40,740 nt of DNA from Flavobacteriaceae bacterium. GTDB taxonomy: Bacteria > Bacteroidota > Bacteroidia > Flavobacteriales > Flavobacteriaceae. Position numbers and translations under genes: made by a program. The number at the start of each line of letters is the position of its first letter. The stretch's first letter is position 1. The notes under the pieces are model-generated. The model was not told the origin of the DNA, did not search any database, and saw only the letters and a list, made by a program, of their open reading frames with translations. This document shows, piece after piece, positions 9,388 through 17,384 of this stretch. Location of the stretch: positions 1 through 40,740 of the forward strand of contig WUAI01000029.1 of assembly GCA_009827225.1 (NCBI GenBank). The letters run 5' to 3'.

Positions 9388-10020
9388 TTAGTTAACTTTC
9401 TCGAAGATGTAGCCTCCTTTTTCTGCACCCCAAACCTGTTCTCCTTCTGAATTCCAACCCTGATCCCAGGAGGCAATTTTACCCGGGCTGATTTCCACCT
9501 TGGAAGTCGCATGAGTGGCTCCTCTTAAAGAACTCTTGCAATCGGTGGGAGAGGTGGCGCCTGCGAAGGCATTCTCTGAAATTTTCTGCAGAAGCACCGC
9601 ACAACCTTCCCGAATAGTAAGTTCAGTTGGTGAGATCGAATCAAAGGCCTTCGGATCTTTCCATTTGCCAATCCATAGCGAATCGGCTTCGAGGGTATAG
9701 ACAGCACTGCTGATCACAGAGTCATTGAGTCGGGACACTTCGTATACTCGCTGCCGATATGGTTTGTCCTGCATACTATTTAATGCCTGCTCCACATACA
9801 GGTAATTTCCGTGCTGTTCCCAGATGGGATACATATGTAAGGATATATTGAAATAAGAGCTGTCCTGGAGGGCCTGAGCTTCAGAATTAAACGATCCCTG
9901 CATCATTTCAAACAAGGATTCCAAATCTGTATCTACAGCAACGGTTTCAGCCGTTTCTTCAGTAGTATTTTTACACCCGGCAAGCAGGACTACACATAAA
10001 ATTAGGACGATTTTTTTCAT
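9388..10020 (-). CDS. CpeT/CpcT-family lipoprotein
   Basis: The protein begins with a lipoprotein signal (MKKIVLILCVVLLAGC, Cys16), so it should be anchored in the envelope. The mature part follows the CpeT/CpcT (DUF1001) family: MMQGSFNSEAQA, HMYPIW, YLYVEQAL, PYRQRVYEVSRL, the TIREGCAV motif, FAGATSPTDCKSSLRGATHATSKVEI, the SWDQGW region and a final VWGAEKGGYIFEKVN. In cyanobacteria this lipocalin-like fold attaches bilins to phycobiliproteins. No phycobiliprotein or bilin gene is present here, so the flavobacterial protein most likely binds another small molecule; the chromophore-lyase label should not be taken as function. Length (210) is normal for the family. It is divergent from argS. 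Confidence 0.85.
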   Translation of the reverse strand: MKKIVLILCVVLLAGCKNTTEETAETVAVDTDLESLFEMMQGSFNSEAQALQDSSYFNISLHMYPIWEQHGNYLYVEQALNSMQDKPYRQRVYEVSRLNDSVISSAVYTLEADSLWIGKWKDPKAFDSISPTELTIREGCAVLLQKISENAFAGATSPTDCKSSLRGATHATSKVEISPGKIASWDQGWNSEGEQVWGAEKGGYIFEKVN

Positions 10021-10073
10021 AGAAGCAAGATAACAATACCCTTTGGCTTATCCGGCTTTCAGAAATAAAATTT

Positions 10074-10081
10074 TATCTTTG
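10074..10081 (+). promoter_or_regulatory. -7 box of probable argS promoter
   Basis: TATCTTTG is a perfect TAnnTTTG element, 21 bases before the argS ATG. The -33 partner is not obvious: a TTTG at 10042-10045 is too far upstream. Confidence 0.6.
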
Positions 10082-10102
10082 TCCCCTTAAAATCCAGTAT
10101 GC

Positions 10103-11875
10103 ATGAGCCTTCATGAGCAACTTACTAAACATGTAAAAGAAGCGGTATCTCAGTTGTATTCGGCCGAGCTGGAATCGGTGGAATTTCAGGCCACTCGGAA
10201 AGATTTTGAAGGAGATACTACCGTGGTAGTGTTCCCAATGCTCAAGGTGGTAAAGGGCAATCCGGTTCAAATTGGTGAGGCCATCGGGAACTATCTTGTT
10301 GAACATATGGAGGCTGTAGATCGTTTCAATGTGGTCAAAGGTTTTTTGAACCTGGTGCTATCGGATGCCTATTTTCTTTCATTCTTCAGGGAAGTTGGTG
10401 ATTTCAGCAATTTTGGAACTTCGCCTCAGGGCAGTGATGCTTTTATGGTAGAGTATAGTTCTCCCAATACAAACAAGCCGCTGCATTTGGGACATGTGAG
10501 AAACGTATTGTTGGGGTATAGTGTTGCTGAAATAATAAAGGCCGCAGGTAAAAAAGTTTACAAAACGCAGATCATCAACGACCGTGGTATTCATATTTGT
10601 AAAAGTATGTTGGCCTGGAAACGTTTTGGTAATGGTGAGTCGCCTGAAAGCACCGGACTGAAAGGAGATAAACTAGTGGGCAATTATTACGTTCGTTTTG
10701 ATAAAGAATACAAAGAAGAGATCAAGGAACTTGTCGATAAAGGAATGAGCGAGGATGAGGCTAAAGCGCAAGCACCGATCTTGCTGGAGGCACAGGAGAT
10801 GTTGAGGAAATGGGAAGCAGGCGATGAGGAAACAGTTGCATTATGGACAAAAATGAACAACTGGGTATACGATGGATTTGCTGAAACCTATAAGGCCGTA
10901 GGTGTAGACTTTGATAGTTATTATTACGAAAGCAACACTTACCTGCTTGGAAAAGATAATATCGCGGAAGGCCTTGAAAAAGGAGTATTTTATAGGAAAG
11001 AGGACGGTTCGGTTTGGTGTGACCTCACTGATGAAGGTTTAGACGAAAAAATTGTGCTTAGAAGTGATGGTACCGCCGTGTACATGACCCAGGATATTGG
11101 GACTGCCGTTCAAAGGGTAAAGGACCACCCGGATATTAACGGTATGATCTATACGGTCGGGAATGAACAGGACTATCACTTTAAGGTGTTGTTCCTGATT
11201 CTTAAAAAACTGGGTTATCATTGGGCCGAAAATTTGTTTCATCTCAGTTACGGCATGGTGGATTTACCCACCGGTAAAATGAAGAGCCGTGAAGGAACGG
11301 TGGTAGACGCCGATGATCTTATCCTGCAGATGGCTGAAACCGCCAGGACCATTTCCGAAGAACTGGGAAAAATCGATGATTTTTCAGAAGAAGAAAAAGA
11401 AAATCTTTATCGCACTATTGGATTAGGAGCTCTAAAATATTTCATCCTGAAAGTGGACCCAAAAAAACGAATATTGTTCAATCCGGAAGAAAGCGTGGAT
11501 TTTCAAGGAAATACCGGGCCATTTATCCAATATACCTACGCTCGTATTCAATCCATTCTTCGAAAAGCGGGTGCGACCAATGAGGTTCCGGTAGCCGATA
11601 TTGAATTGCACGAAAAGGAACGTGAGTTGTTAAAGCAATTGCAGCTATTTCCGGAAACTGTACAGAGTGCAGCCGAAAACTATAGCCCTGCGTTGATAGC
11701 GAACTATACATTCGATCTGGTAAAAGAATTCAATTCCTTCTACCAAAACGTGACGATCTTGGGTGCTGAGAGAGTGGAAGATAAGAACTTCCGAATTCAA
11801 CTTTCCAAAGCGGTAGGAGATGTCATCAAAACAGGATTTTCACTGTTGGGGATCACTGTCCCTGAACGCATGTAA
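10103..11875 (+). CDS. argS: Arginyl-tRNA synthetase
   Basis: This enzyme charges tRNA-Arg with arginine (class I aminoacyl-tRNA synthetase). The 590-residue length fits bacterial ArgRS. The N-terminal ArgRS-specific domain (residues 1-90) is followed by VEYSSPNTNKPLHLGHVRN, where HLGH (128-131) is the HIGH signature. KMKSREGT (392-399) is the second class I signature, retained here as KMKSR. The C-terminal part (FIQYTYARIQSILRKA onward) is the DALR anticodon-binding domain. ATG 10103 is the start; an ATG at 10099 is out of frame. It ends one base from the convergent response-regulator gene. Confidence 0.97.
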   Translation: MSLHEQLTKHVKEAVSQLYSAELESVEFQATRKDFEGDTTVVVFPMLKVVKGNPVQIGEAIGNYLVEHMEAVDRFNVVKGFLNLVLSDAYFLSFFREVGDFSNFGTSPQGSDAFMVEYSSPNTNKPLHLGHVRNVLLGYSVAEIIKAAGKKVYKTQIINDRGIHICKSMLAWKRFGNGESPESTGLKGDKLVGNYYVRFDKEYKEEIKELVDKGMSEDEAKAQAPILLEAQEMLRKWEAGDEETVALWTKMNNWVYDGFAETYKAVGVDFDSYYYESNTYLLGKDNIAEGLEKGVFYRKEDGSVWCDLTDEGLDEKIVLRSDGTAVYMTQDIGTAVQRVKDHPDINGMIYTVGNEQDYHFKVLFLILKKLGYHWAENLFHLSYGMVDLPTGKMKSREGTVVDADDLILQMAETARTISEELGKIDDFSEEEKENLYRTIGLGALKYFILKVDPKKRILFNPEESVDFQGNTGPFIQYTYARIQSILRKAGATNEVPVADIELHEKERELLKQLQLFPETVQSAAENYSPALIANYTFDLVKEFNSFYQNVTILGAERVEDKNFRIQLSKAVGDVIKTGFSLLGITVPERM

Positions 11876-11876
11876 A

Positions 11877-12518
11877 CTATTTATTCAGTTCATACTCTAT
11901 AGCGATACGAACTAACCCCGCGGTGTTTCTGGCACCAGTTTTAATCAGCATATTTCGCCTGTGTGTCTCCACGGTACCAAAACTAATGTGTAATTTATCG
12001 GCAATTTCCTGGGTGGTAAATTCATCCAGAATGCACTGGAGGACTTCCTTCTCCCGGCGAGATAGGGTAGGAAACGGAGAACTTATTTTGTGTCCGTTTT
12101 TATGGACCACACTGTTTACCACAATCTCGTTCACGGTATCATCAAGATAGATCTTATCGTTATACACTGCATTAATGGCTTCCACGATTTCTGCTTGTCC
12201 GGCATTTTTCAGAATGTATCCTTTTGCCCCATGACTAAGCATTAATTTGATTAGACTGCTTTCTTTGTGCATGGTGATCGCTATGATCTTCAGGTCCGGT
12301 TTTATCTTTATCAGTTCTTTGCAAGTATCGATACCGTTCTTTTCCGGCATATTTATGTCCAATAGGACCACATCCACATCCTCATTCGGGATCTGTGTGA
12401 TGGCTTCATTTCCGCTATACGCTTTTCCTACTACCGTTATATCGGTTTCACTTTGTAACAAAAGCTCCATTCCTTCGATCACCATTTTGTGATCGTCCAC
12501 TATATAAACTTTTATCAT
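11877..12518 (-). CDS. NarL/LuxR-family response regulator
   Basis: A 213-residue two-component regulator. The receiver domain (1-120) has the acidic pair Asp8/Asp9 (YIVDDHKM), the phosphoacceptor Asp54 (VVLLDINMP), the Thr in IAITMH and Lys in GYILKNA. A LuxR-type helix-turn-helix follows (150-210): LSRREKEVLQCILDEFTTQEIADKLHISFGTVETHRRNML. The start ATG overlaps the stop of the upstream histidine kinase by four bases (ATGA type), so the pair is translationally coupled and clearly cognate. Target genes are unknown; the adjacent secreted-protein genes are candidates. It converges with argS. Confidence 0.95.
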   Translation of the reverse strand: MIKVYIVDDHKMVIEGMELLLQSETDITVVGKAYSGNEAITQIPNEDVDVVLLDINMPEKNGIDTCKELIKIKPDLKIIAITMHKESSLIKLMLSHGAKGYILKNAGQAEIVEAINAVYNDKIYLDDTVNEIVVNSVVHKNGHKISSPFPTLSRREKEVLQCILDEFTTQEIADKLHISFGTVETHRRNMLIKTGARNTAGLVRIAIEYELNK

Positions 12519-14476
12519 GATGCGGGTAAATTAATGGTTATGGTAGTTCCCTGGTTGAATTGGCTTTCCCAATGTATGGTGCCGTCTAAGAATTCAACTC
12601 TGCTGTTAATGCTCTTCAAACCAAGTCCTCCCTGATCCAAGGCTTGTTCGTAGTCGAATCCTTTACCGTCGTCTTCAATAATTAAACTAATCTCATCCTG
12701 ATATCCCAATAGTTGAATCAGAATCGATTTGGCGTCTGCGTGCTTTCTGATATTAGAGATAACCTCCTGTATAAGTCGGTATATCATTACCTCTTTCGTA
12801 GATTCTAAAGTTTCAGGAAGTTGGTTGATTTCCAGTGAAACCTCATATCCCTGCTCCTTAAGATTTTCGGCCACATCCTCCAAGGCTCCTTTCAAACCCG
12901 AAATACTTAATGCATGGGGCATCATATTATGCGAAATACGGCGCACTTCGATACAGGCTTCGTCGATAAGACTGTTCGTTTTTTCGGTAATATTCAATTT
13001 TTCCAATTGCTCTATCTCCCTTTGAATGGTACTGAAATGTGCCTTCACAGTGCTCAGTAATCCGCCGAGACTATCATGCAGGTCCTTTGCAATTCGTAAC
13101 CTTTCGGCCTCCTGGCCTTCGATCATACTATTCAGAGCCAACAGCTTATTCTTTTGCTCAAGTTCCCTTATCTCCTGCTGTTGTATGGCATCTCTTTGTT
13201 CTGAAATGGTCTTTTGATCCATGAGCCTTTTTCTGAAGAAAATAAATGTGAGAAACAGGATAAGTCCCAATCCTACTGTCAACATCAGGATTTGGTTCTT
13301 TTGCCGGGCTTCTTTCTCAATAGTGAGGTCCTGCTCCAAAATTTTTCGTTCCTTTTGTTCAGTATCAAACTTCACTTCCAATTCAGCAATATTGCGTTGC
13401 ATGCGTTCCGAAGTCACGCTATCCCGGATCTTTGTGGCTTCTACCTTAGATTCGAAGGCTTTTTTATAATCATTGGCCGCAACTTGAGTTTCGATATCCA
13501 CCTTATACAAATCAAGCAGCACCTGAGGTTTTTGAATCTGTTTGACGGAATCTATAGCATTCTTCATGTATGGTATTGCCTGGTTAGGCTGTCCCATCTC
13601 CAAATAAGTCCTGGCTAGCGCGATGGTGTTATACGCCAGAGAATTCATACTATTGATGCTATCACTAATCCGAATTGCTTCTTTCAGCTTCGGTATGTTC
13701 TCTGAACTTGCTCTGTTTTCAAAGATGTCTTTAATAGGCATATGGCCGGCCGGAGTATTGGGATGCGCTTCTTCATATTTTTCAGCCAGGATCTCCGTGA
13801 ATTTTGCCAACTCAACGGGAGCATCAACCTGAGTAAGATGTTCTACGATCACATACAATACGAAACGCTGAGTGGGATTGTTTTCATAATCTTTTGAAGA
13901 CTCCCACATCTTCAGATAATTCTCGGTAATGCCGTCAATATTGCCTAAGGAACTCTGAAGTAGGCCCTTGTTGTAGTATACATTCCATAACAAGCTATTA
14001 TTCTCGGGCTTTTCAGCTAACAACTGCGCCGCGTTAAGATGAAAAAGGGCTTTGTCCAGTTGGTTCAGGTACACATAAGCGTTGGCAACAGACATTTGGT
14101 ACACGATGATATAGTTTTCCCTGTTAAGTTTTTCTGCCAACTCCAATCCCTTTAGCTTAAATTCCAAGGCGTCACGAGTATTCCCACGCCATGAAATTCG
14201 TTGGCTGTACCTGTCCAATAAGACCATCTGTGCTAGTTCGGTGCTATCTTTGGAAAGGGTGTATTCAAACAGCGCCTCCGAATTATCTCTATCCTTTCGT
14301 ATGATATTATTCAAATATTCATAGGCTTTCAGTCTTTCATCGATATTCTTCTTCTCCAGGGTGTTAAGGGTACTGTCAATGCGTTGTTTGAGGATTTCCT
14401 GGCAAAACGCAGATTGCGGTAACCCCAAGGAAACCGCAATTAGCAACATATATAAACCGAATCGAATGTGTATCAT
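12515..14476 (-). CDS. TPR-containing sensor histidine kinase (HisKA_3 type)
   Basis: A 653-residue kinase of the layout common in Bacteroidota: signal sequence (1-25, ending SAFCQ), a periplasmic array of TPR-like helical repeats (about 40-370), a coiled-coil, one transmembrane helix (395-415), a second coiled-coil (420-450), then the NarX/DegS-type dimerisation domain with the phosphoacceptor His467 (RIAKDLHDSLGGLLS). The HATPase domain shows the N box (EVISNIRKHA, Asn575), DDGKGF (602-607) and GGLGL (616-620). It would sense an envelope signal through the TPR part and phosphorylate the overlapping response regulator. A TATCTTTT-like box sits directly upstream of its start. The signal is unknown. 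Confidence 0.94.
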   Translation of the reverse strand: MIHIRFGLYMLLIAVSLGLPQSAFCQEILKQRIDSTLNTLEKKNIDERLKAYEYLNNIIRKDRDNSEALFEYTLSKDSTELAQMVLLDRYSQRISWRGNTRDALEFKLKGLELAEKLNRENYIIVYQMSVANAYVYLNQLDKALFHLNAAQLLAEKPENNSLLWNVYYNKGLLQSSLGNIDGITENYLKMWESSKDYENNPTQRFVLYVIVEHLTQVDAPVELAKFTEILAEKYEEAHPNTPAGHMPIKDIFENRASSENIPKLKEAIRISDSINSMNSLAYNTIALARTYLEMGQPNQAIPYMKNAIDSVKQIQKPQVLLDLYKVDIETQVAANDYKKAFESKVEATKIRDSVTSERMQRNIAELEVKFDTEQKERKILEQDLTIEKEARQKNQILMLTVGLGLILFLTFIFFRKRLMDQKTISEQRDAIQQQEIRELEQKNKLLALNSMIEGQEAERLRIAKDLHDSLGGLLSTVKAHFSTIQREIEQLEKLNITEKTNSLIDEACIEVRRISHNMMPHALSISGLKGALEDVAENLKEQGYEVSLEINQLPETLESTKEVMIYRLIQEVISNIRKHADAKSILIQLLGYQDEISLIIEDDGKGFDYEQALDQGGLGLKSINSRVEFLDGTIHWESQFNQGTTITINLPAS

Positions 14477-14519
14477 ACCTAAAAGATATAAATTTTTTTA
14501 TAGCCCACGGGTGCTCATT

Positions 14520-15053
14520 TTATCTGGATTTTGTGCTCACAACGAGCGTAAATTCACCTTCGTCCAATCCGTCGGCACCGGTGACCCCGATCACCACACG
14601 ATACGGGTTATTGATAGCAACAAGGTTGGAGACAGTGCGTGTATGGTCTTGCGGAGCTTTCCCTCTAAAAGCTCGCTCCCTTTTATGATCGGCTTCACAT
14701 CGAATGCAAGAAGGTAGATCTGGCACCAGCTTATTACTGTTCACGCCAATTTCATAGGCATATAAGCTAAAATTCTTAGTAGGGTCTTTTGGAACTACGG
14801 TGACCGTCATCTCACTGTATTTGGGAATGACACCCGTAAAAAACAAATGCTTGCCTGTAAATTTCTGTTTTTGTGTTTCAGGAAAGCAGGCATTGCTGCT
14901 GTTCCATGCCCACGATAGATCGTTGAGTTGTGTTCCTTCGGAAATATTTCCTGTGTACGCTACATCTTTATTGGGTACCGGCTCAATCGCATACACCTGT
15001 TGCGCTGATAGGCATCCCGGTAGCAGAAGTAAAAAGAAGATAATTGCTTTCAT
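14520..15053 (-). CDS. Secreted protein of unknown function (177 residues)
   Basis: It starts with a signal peptide (MKAIIFFLLLLPGCLSAQQ), cleaved by signal peptidase I after SA or, less likely, lipidated at Cys14 because LPGC is a poor lipobox. The mature part is beta-rich (HLFFTGVIPKYSEMTVTVVP, NPYRVVIGVTGADG, GEFTLVVSTKSR), which looks like a small pre-peptidase or Ig-like sheet fold, and has two closely spaced cysteines (PSCIRCEADH) that could form a disulfide. I do not recognise a family. It is encoded 43 bases upstream of the histidine kinase, in the same direction, and 49 bases downstream of another secreted protein gene, so these may be functionally linked. Confidence 0.78.
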   Translation of the reverse strand: MKAIIFFLLLLPGCLSAQQVYAIEPVPNKDVAYTGNISEGTQLNDLSWAWNSSNACFPETQKQKFTGKHLFFTGVIPKYSEMTVTVVPKDPTKNFSLYAYEIGVNSNKLVPDLPSCIRCEADHKRERAFRGKAPQDHTRTVSNLVAINNPYRVVIGVTGADGLDEGEFTLVVSTKSR

Positions 15054-15102
15054 TGTAGTGGAATTATTTGAAACCGGTGGGGAAACCGGCCTCAGTGATT
15101 AG

Positions 15103-15654
15103 TTACTTCTTCTTGGCGTTTACGCGGTACTTAAAGGTATTTCCCACCGATTTGTTTCGCATGGCGATCATGATGATTTTACCTTTTACATTGTTTAAAG
15201 TGAATTTTTTCACCTTTCCATTGCGATCGTTAGGGAATTCGTAACTCACCCTTTGTGAAGAAACCCCGTCTCGACCCATGACGCATATCACTACTCCTGT
15301 TTTCGCCTTACCGTCGTACTTGTTGATCGTAACTTCTACCTTATTATAAAAGGAAGGTGGTGTAACGAATGTTCTCTTAGTTTTACCAAGGATGGTTCCG
15401 GTTTCGTTTCCTCCGTCCAGTTCCAGATAACGAGGTCCAATGGTAGCACTCCCGTTGGAAGCGATCGCATTCCATACATTTTTAATTCTTTGAACCTTAT
15501 TCTTCCATGGGTTCAAACTAATGTTTGGTTTCCAGGGTCCCCATTCTTCCCAGGTGTCCCTTGCGAGTTTCTCTCCCTGGTTACAGTTCTGAGCTTCCAG
15601 TTGGTAGCTGAAGGCCATCAGGGTAATACATAAAATTGCAGCTAATTTTTTCAT
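15103..15654 (-). CDS. Secreted basic protein of unknown function (183 residues)
   Basis: I chose the ATG at 15654 because it begins a clear signal peptide (MKKLAAILCITLMAFSYQLEAQ); the frame stays open 41 codons further up but that part is not protein-like. The mature protein is strongly basic towards the C-terminus (NKSVGNTFKYRVNAKKK) and rich in beta stretches (RYLELDGGN, YNKVEVTINKYDG, GKIIMIAMRNK). An N-terminal Trp-rich part (DTWEEWGPWKPN) is conspicuous. No family recognised. It is followed in the same direction by another secreted protein gene and the TPR kinase. It could be a surface or matrix protein that binds a charged partner, which is a guess from composition. Confidence 0.78.
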   Translation of the reverse strand: MKKLAAILCITLMAFSYQLEAQNCNQGEKLARDTWEEWGPWKPNISLNPWKNKVQRIKNVWNAIASNGSATIGPRYLELDGGNETGTILGKTKRTFVTPPSFYNKVEVTINKYDGKAKTGVVICVMGRDGVSSQRVSYEFPNDRNGKVKKFTLNNVKGKIIMIAMRNKSVGNTFKYRVNAKKK

Positions 15655-15778
15655 AATAAAATGTTTAATCGGATTAGTATTAATTACGATGCTAAAGTAT
15701 TGACAGACAATAAGATTGGCATCATTGAATACAGGGAGGACTAAAAAATGTATGAATTCATGTAGGTGCATTCCCAAT

Positions 15779-15806
15779 AAAAAAACCGCCCTAAAAAAGG
15801 CGGTTT
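15779..15806 (-). terminator. Intrinsic terminator of the M28 peptidase gene
   Basis: Read on the minus strand, AAACCGCC pairs with GGCGGTTT across an eight-base loop and is followed by seven T. It lies just downstream of the peptidase stop at 15831. Confidence 0.88.
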
Positions 15807-15830
15807 AAATGGGTTTATTTGTGATAGGAA

Positions 15831-17324
15831 TTATTTCCTGTATAATTTTTTACCAGCGGTTTCATATTTGTCTCCAGCTACCCAAAAAGGAGTTTCAGGG
15901 TCGTTGGCTATATTTCGCCCTGCCATGACATAGGCACGGAAGAATTTCTCAAGATAATCATAATCGAGGCTATCTGCGTGATCTCCGGGTTGGTGATAGT
16001 ACTTAGTGAGTTCTTCATCGAAAGCCGTAAATCCCAATGAAAAGGTGGGAGCCGGGATTCCTTTCGCAGCGAAGTTCACATTATCACTGCGATCGAATAA
16101 ACCTTGTTCAGGGGCTGGGTCGTCTGTTGCCTGTAATCCGAATTGCTTGGCTGCTGAAATGATATTTCCGGATGCAGTGGTTCGGTTCAAACCTACGATC
16201 GTGGCAATGGAAGTATCATTATACCCACCATTATCACTATTAAAGCAGTAAACCATTTGTTCCAGGGGAAGCACCGGATTGTCTACATAGTATTTGCTTC
16301 CGAGTAAACCTTTCTCTTCCGCAGTGAAGAGAATGAATAAGGCAGAACGTTTCGTAGGATACTTGGCAAGGTTTTGAGCCATGCTTAAAACCGTAGTTAC
16401 TCCTACGGCGTTATCACGGGCTCCATTATAAATTTTATCTCCTGTTTTATCGGCCTTTCCAATTCCAACATGATCATAGTGCGCCGAATAAATTATGTAT
16501 TCGTTCTTTAACTGCGGGTCGGTACCTTCTACTACACCCACAACGTTAGAAGAGTACAGGGGTTTCTCACTGGCTCCTTCCATCTTCAGTTTTACCTGTT
16601 GGGTTCCTGTTTTAAAATCGTTAACATAGGCTCCATATTCATCCTGAACCCATAAATATCCCATTGCACCGGCTCTACCTTTGTTGGTTACTTCACCATC
16701 TGCAATATCCACTCTCGAACGATCGAATCTACTTTTTACGAAACCCCAGGTGGGCGCATCTGCTTTGATCAGCTCAATCACAGCAAGAGCACCTGCGGCC
16801 TTGGCCCGGTCGCTTTTTTCCTGGCGCATTCTGAATGCGGATCTAACGTCTTGATTTTTGTTATCTCCACCTTGAAGGATCACTATCTTTTTACGAAGAT
16901 TTTTGCCTTTAAAATCCTCCTCTGTCCCAAAGCCCAGGTATACGGCTTCTCCCGTAAAGGTCATTTTCGCAGGTTCCAAAACCACTTTATTTTTTATTTC
17001 GGTTTTGTTTTCTTTTCCTCCCCAGGACAGATTTACCCGTCGAGGTGGTTTTATATCTTTCATATTGATTTTCTGGTAGTAGTCTCCGGTCATAGGATTG
17101 GGTTTTACCCCATAACTGCGCAAAGTATTGGCCAGATAAGAAGCAGCGATCTTATTTTCATCGGTTCCCGTTTCTCTACCTTTCAAAAGGTCGTCTGCGA
17201 GAAAATAGATATGACCCTCAATAGTACTTTTATTTACGGTTTCTTCTACTTTTTCTTTTTCAGTCTGAGCAAATACCAGGCTAAATGATAGGAGAGATGC
17301 CAGAATTAGAATATTTTTCTTCAT
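15831..17324 (-). CDS. Secreted M28-family zinc peptidase
   Basis: A 497-residue exported aminopeptidase-type protein: signal peptide 1-19 (SLVFAQ), a PA-like insert (about 120-250), and the M28 dizinc catalytic domain. Zinc and catalytic residues can be seen as His282 in SAHYDHVG, Asp304 in NGARDNAVG, Glu336-Glu337 in FTAEEKGLLGS, Asp364 in FNSDNGG and His444 in KYYHQPGDHADS. The enzyme should release N-terminal residues from peptides in the periplasm or outside the cell, helping peptide scavenging. A TATCTTTA box at 17350-17357 (minus strand) is a likely -7 element. No T9SS C-terminal domain is present, so export is probably only across the inner membrane or by an unknown route. Confidence 0.93.
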   Translation of the reverse strand: MKKNILILASLLSFSLVFAQTEKEKVEETVNKSTIEGHIYFLADDLLKGRETGTDENKIAASYLANTLRSYGVKPNPMTGDYYQKINMKDIKPPRRVNLSWGGKENKTEIKNKVVLEPAKMTFTGEAVYLGFGTEEDFKGKNLRKKIVILQGGDNKNQDVRSAFRMRQEKSDRAKAAGALAVIELIKADAPTWGFVKSRFDRSRVDIADGEVTNKGRAGAMGYLWVQDEYGAYVNDFKTGTQQVKLKMEGASEKPLYSSNVVGVVEGTDPQLKNEYIIYSAHYDHVGIGKADKTGDKIYNGARDNAVGVTTVLSMAQNLAKYPTKRSALFILFTAEEKGLLGSKYYVDNPVLPLEQMVYCFNSDNGGYNDTSIATIVGLNRTTASGNIISAAKQFGLQATDDPAPEQGLFDRSDNVNFAAKGIPAPTFSLGFTAFDEELTKYYHQPGDHADSLDYDYLEKFFRAYVMAGRNIANDPETPFWVAGDKYETAGKKLYRK

Positions 17325-17349
17325 GATATCTTGATTGTTTGAATGCCGC

Positions 17350-17357
17350 TAAAGATA
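17350..17357 (-). promoter_or_regulatory. -7-like box before the M28 peptidase
   Basis: TATCTTTA on the minus strand matches TAnnTTTG at all but the last base and lies 25 bases before the peptidase start. It indicates separate transcription from the receptor cassette upstream. The -33 element is unclear. Confidence 0.4.
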
Positions 17358-17384
17358 GCTAATTCTATAGAACTAACAGAAGGG

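Noticed and set aside
15060-15102. Hairpin or terminator with GAAACCGG elements
   Set aside because: GAAACCGG occurs twice as a direct repeat; the partial inverted pairing is weak and there is no T run.
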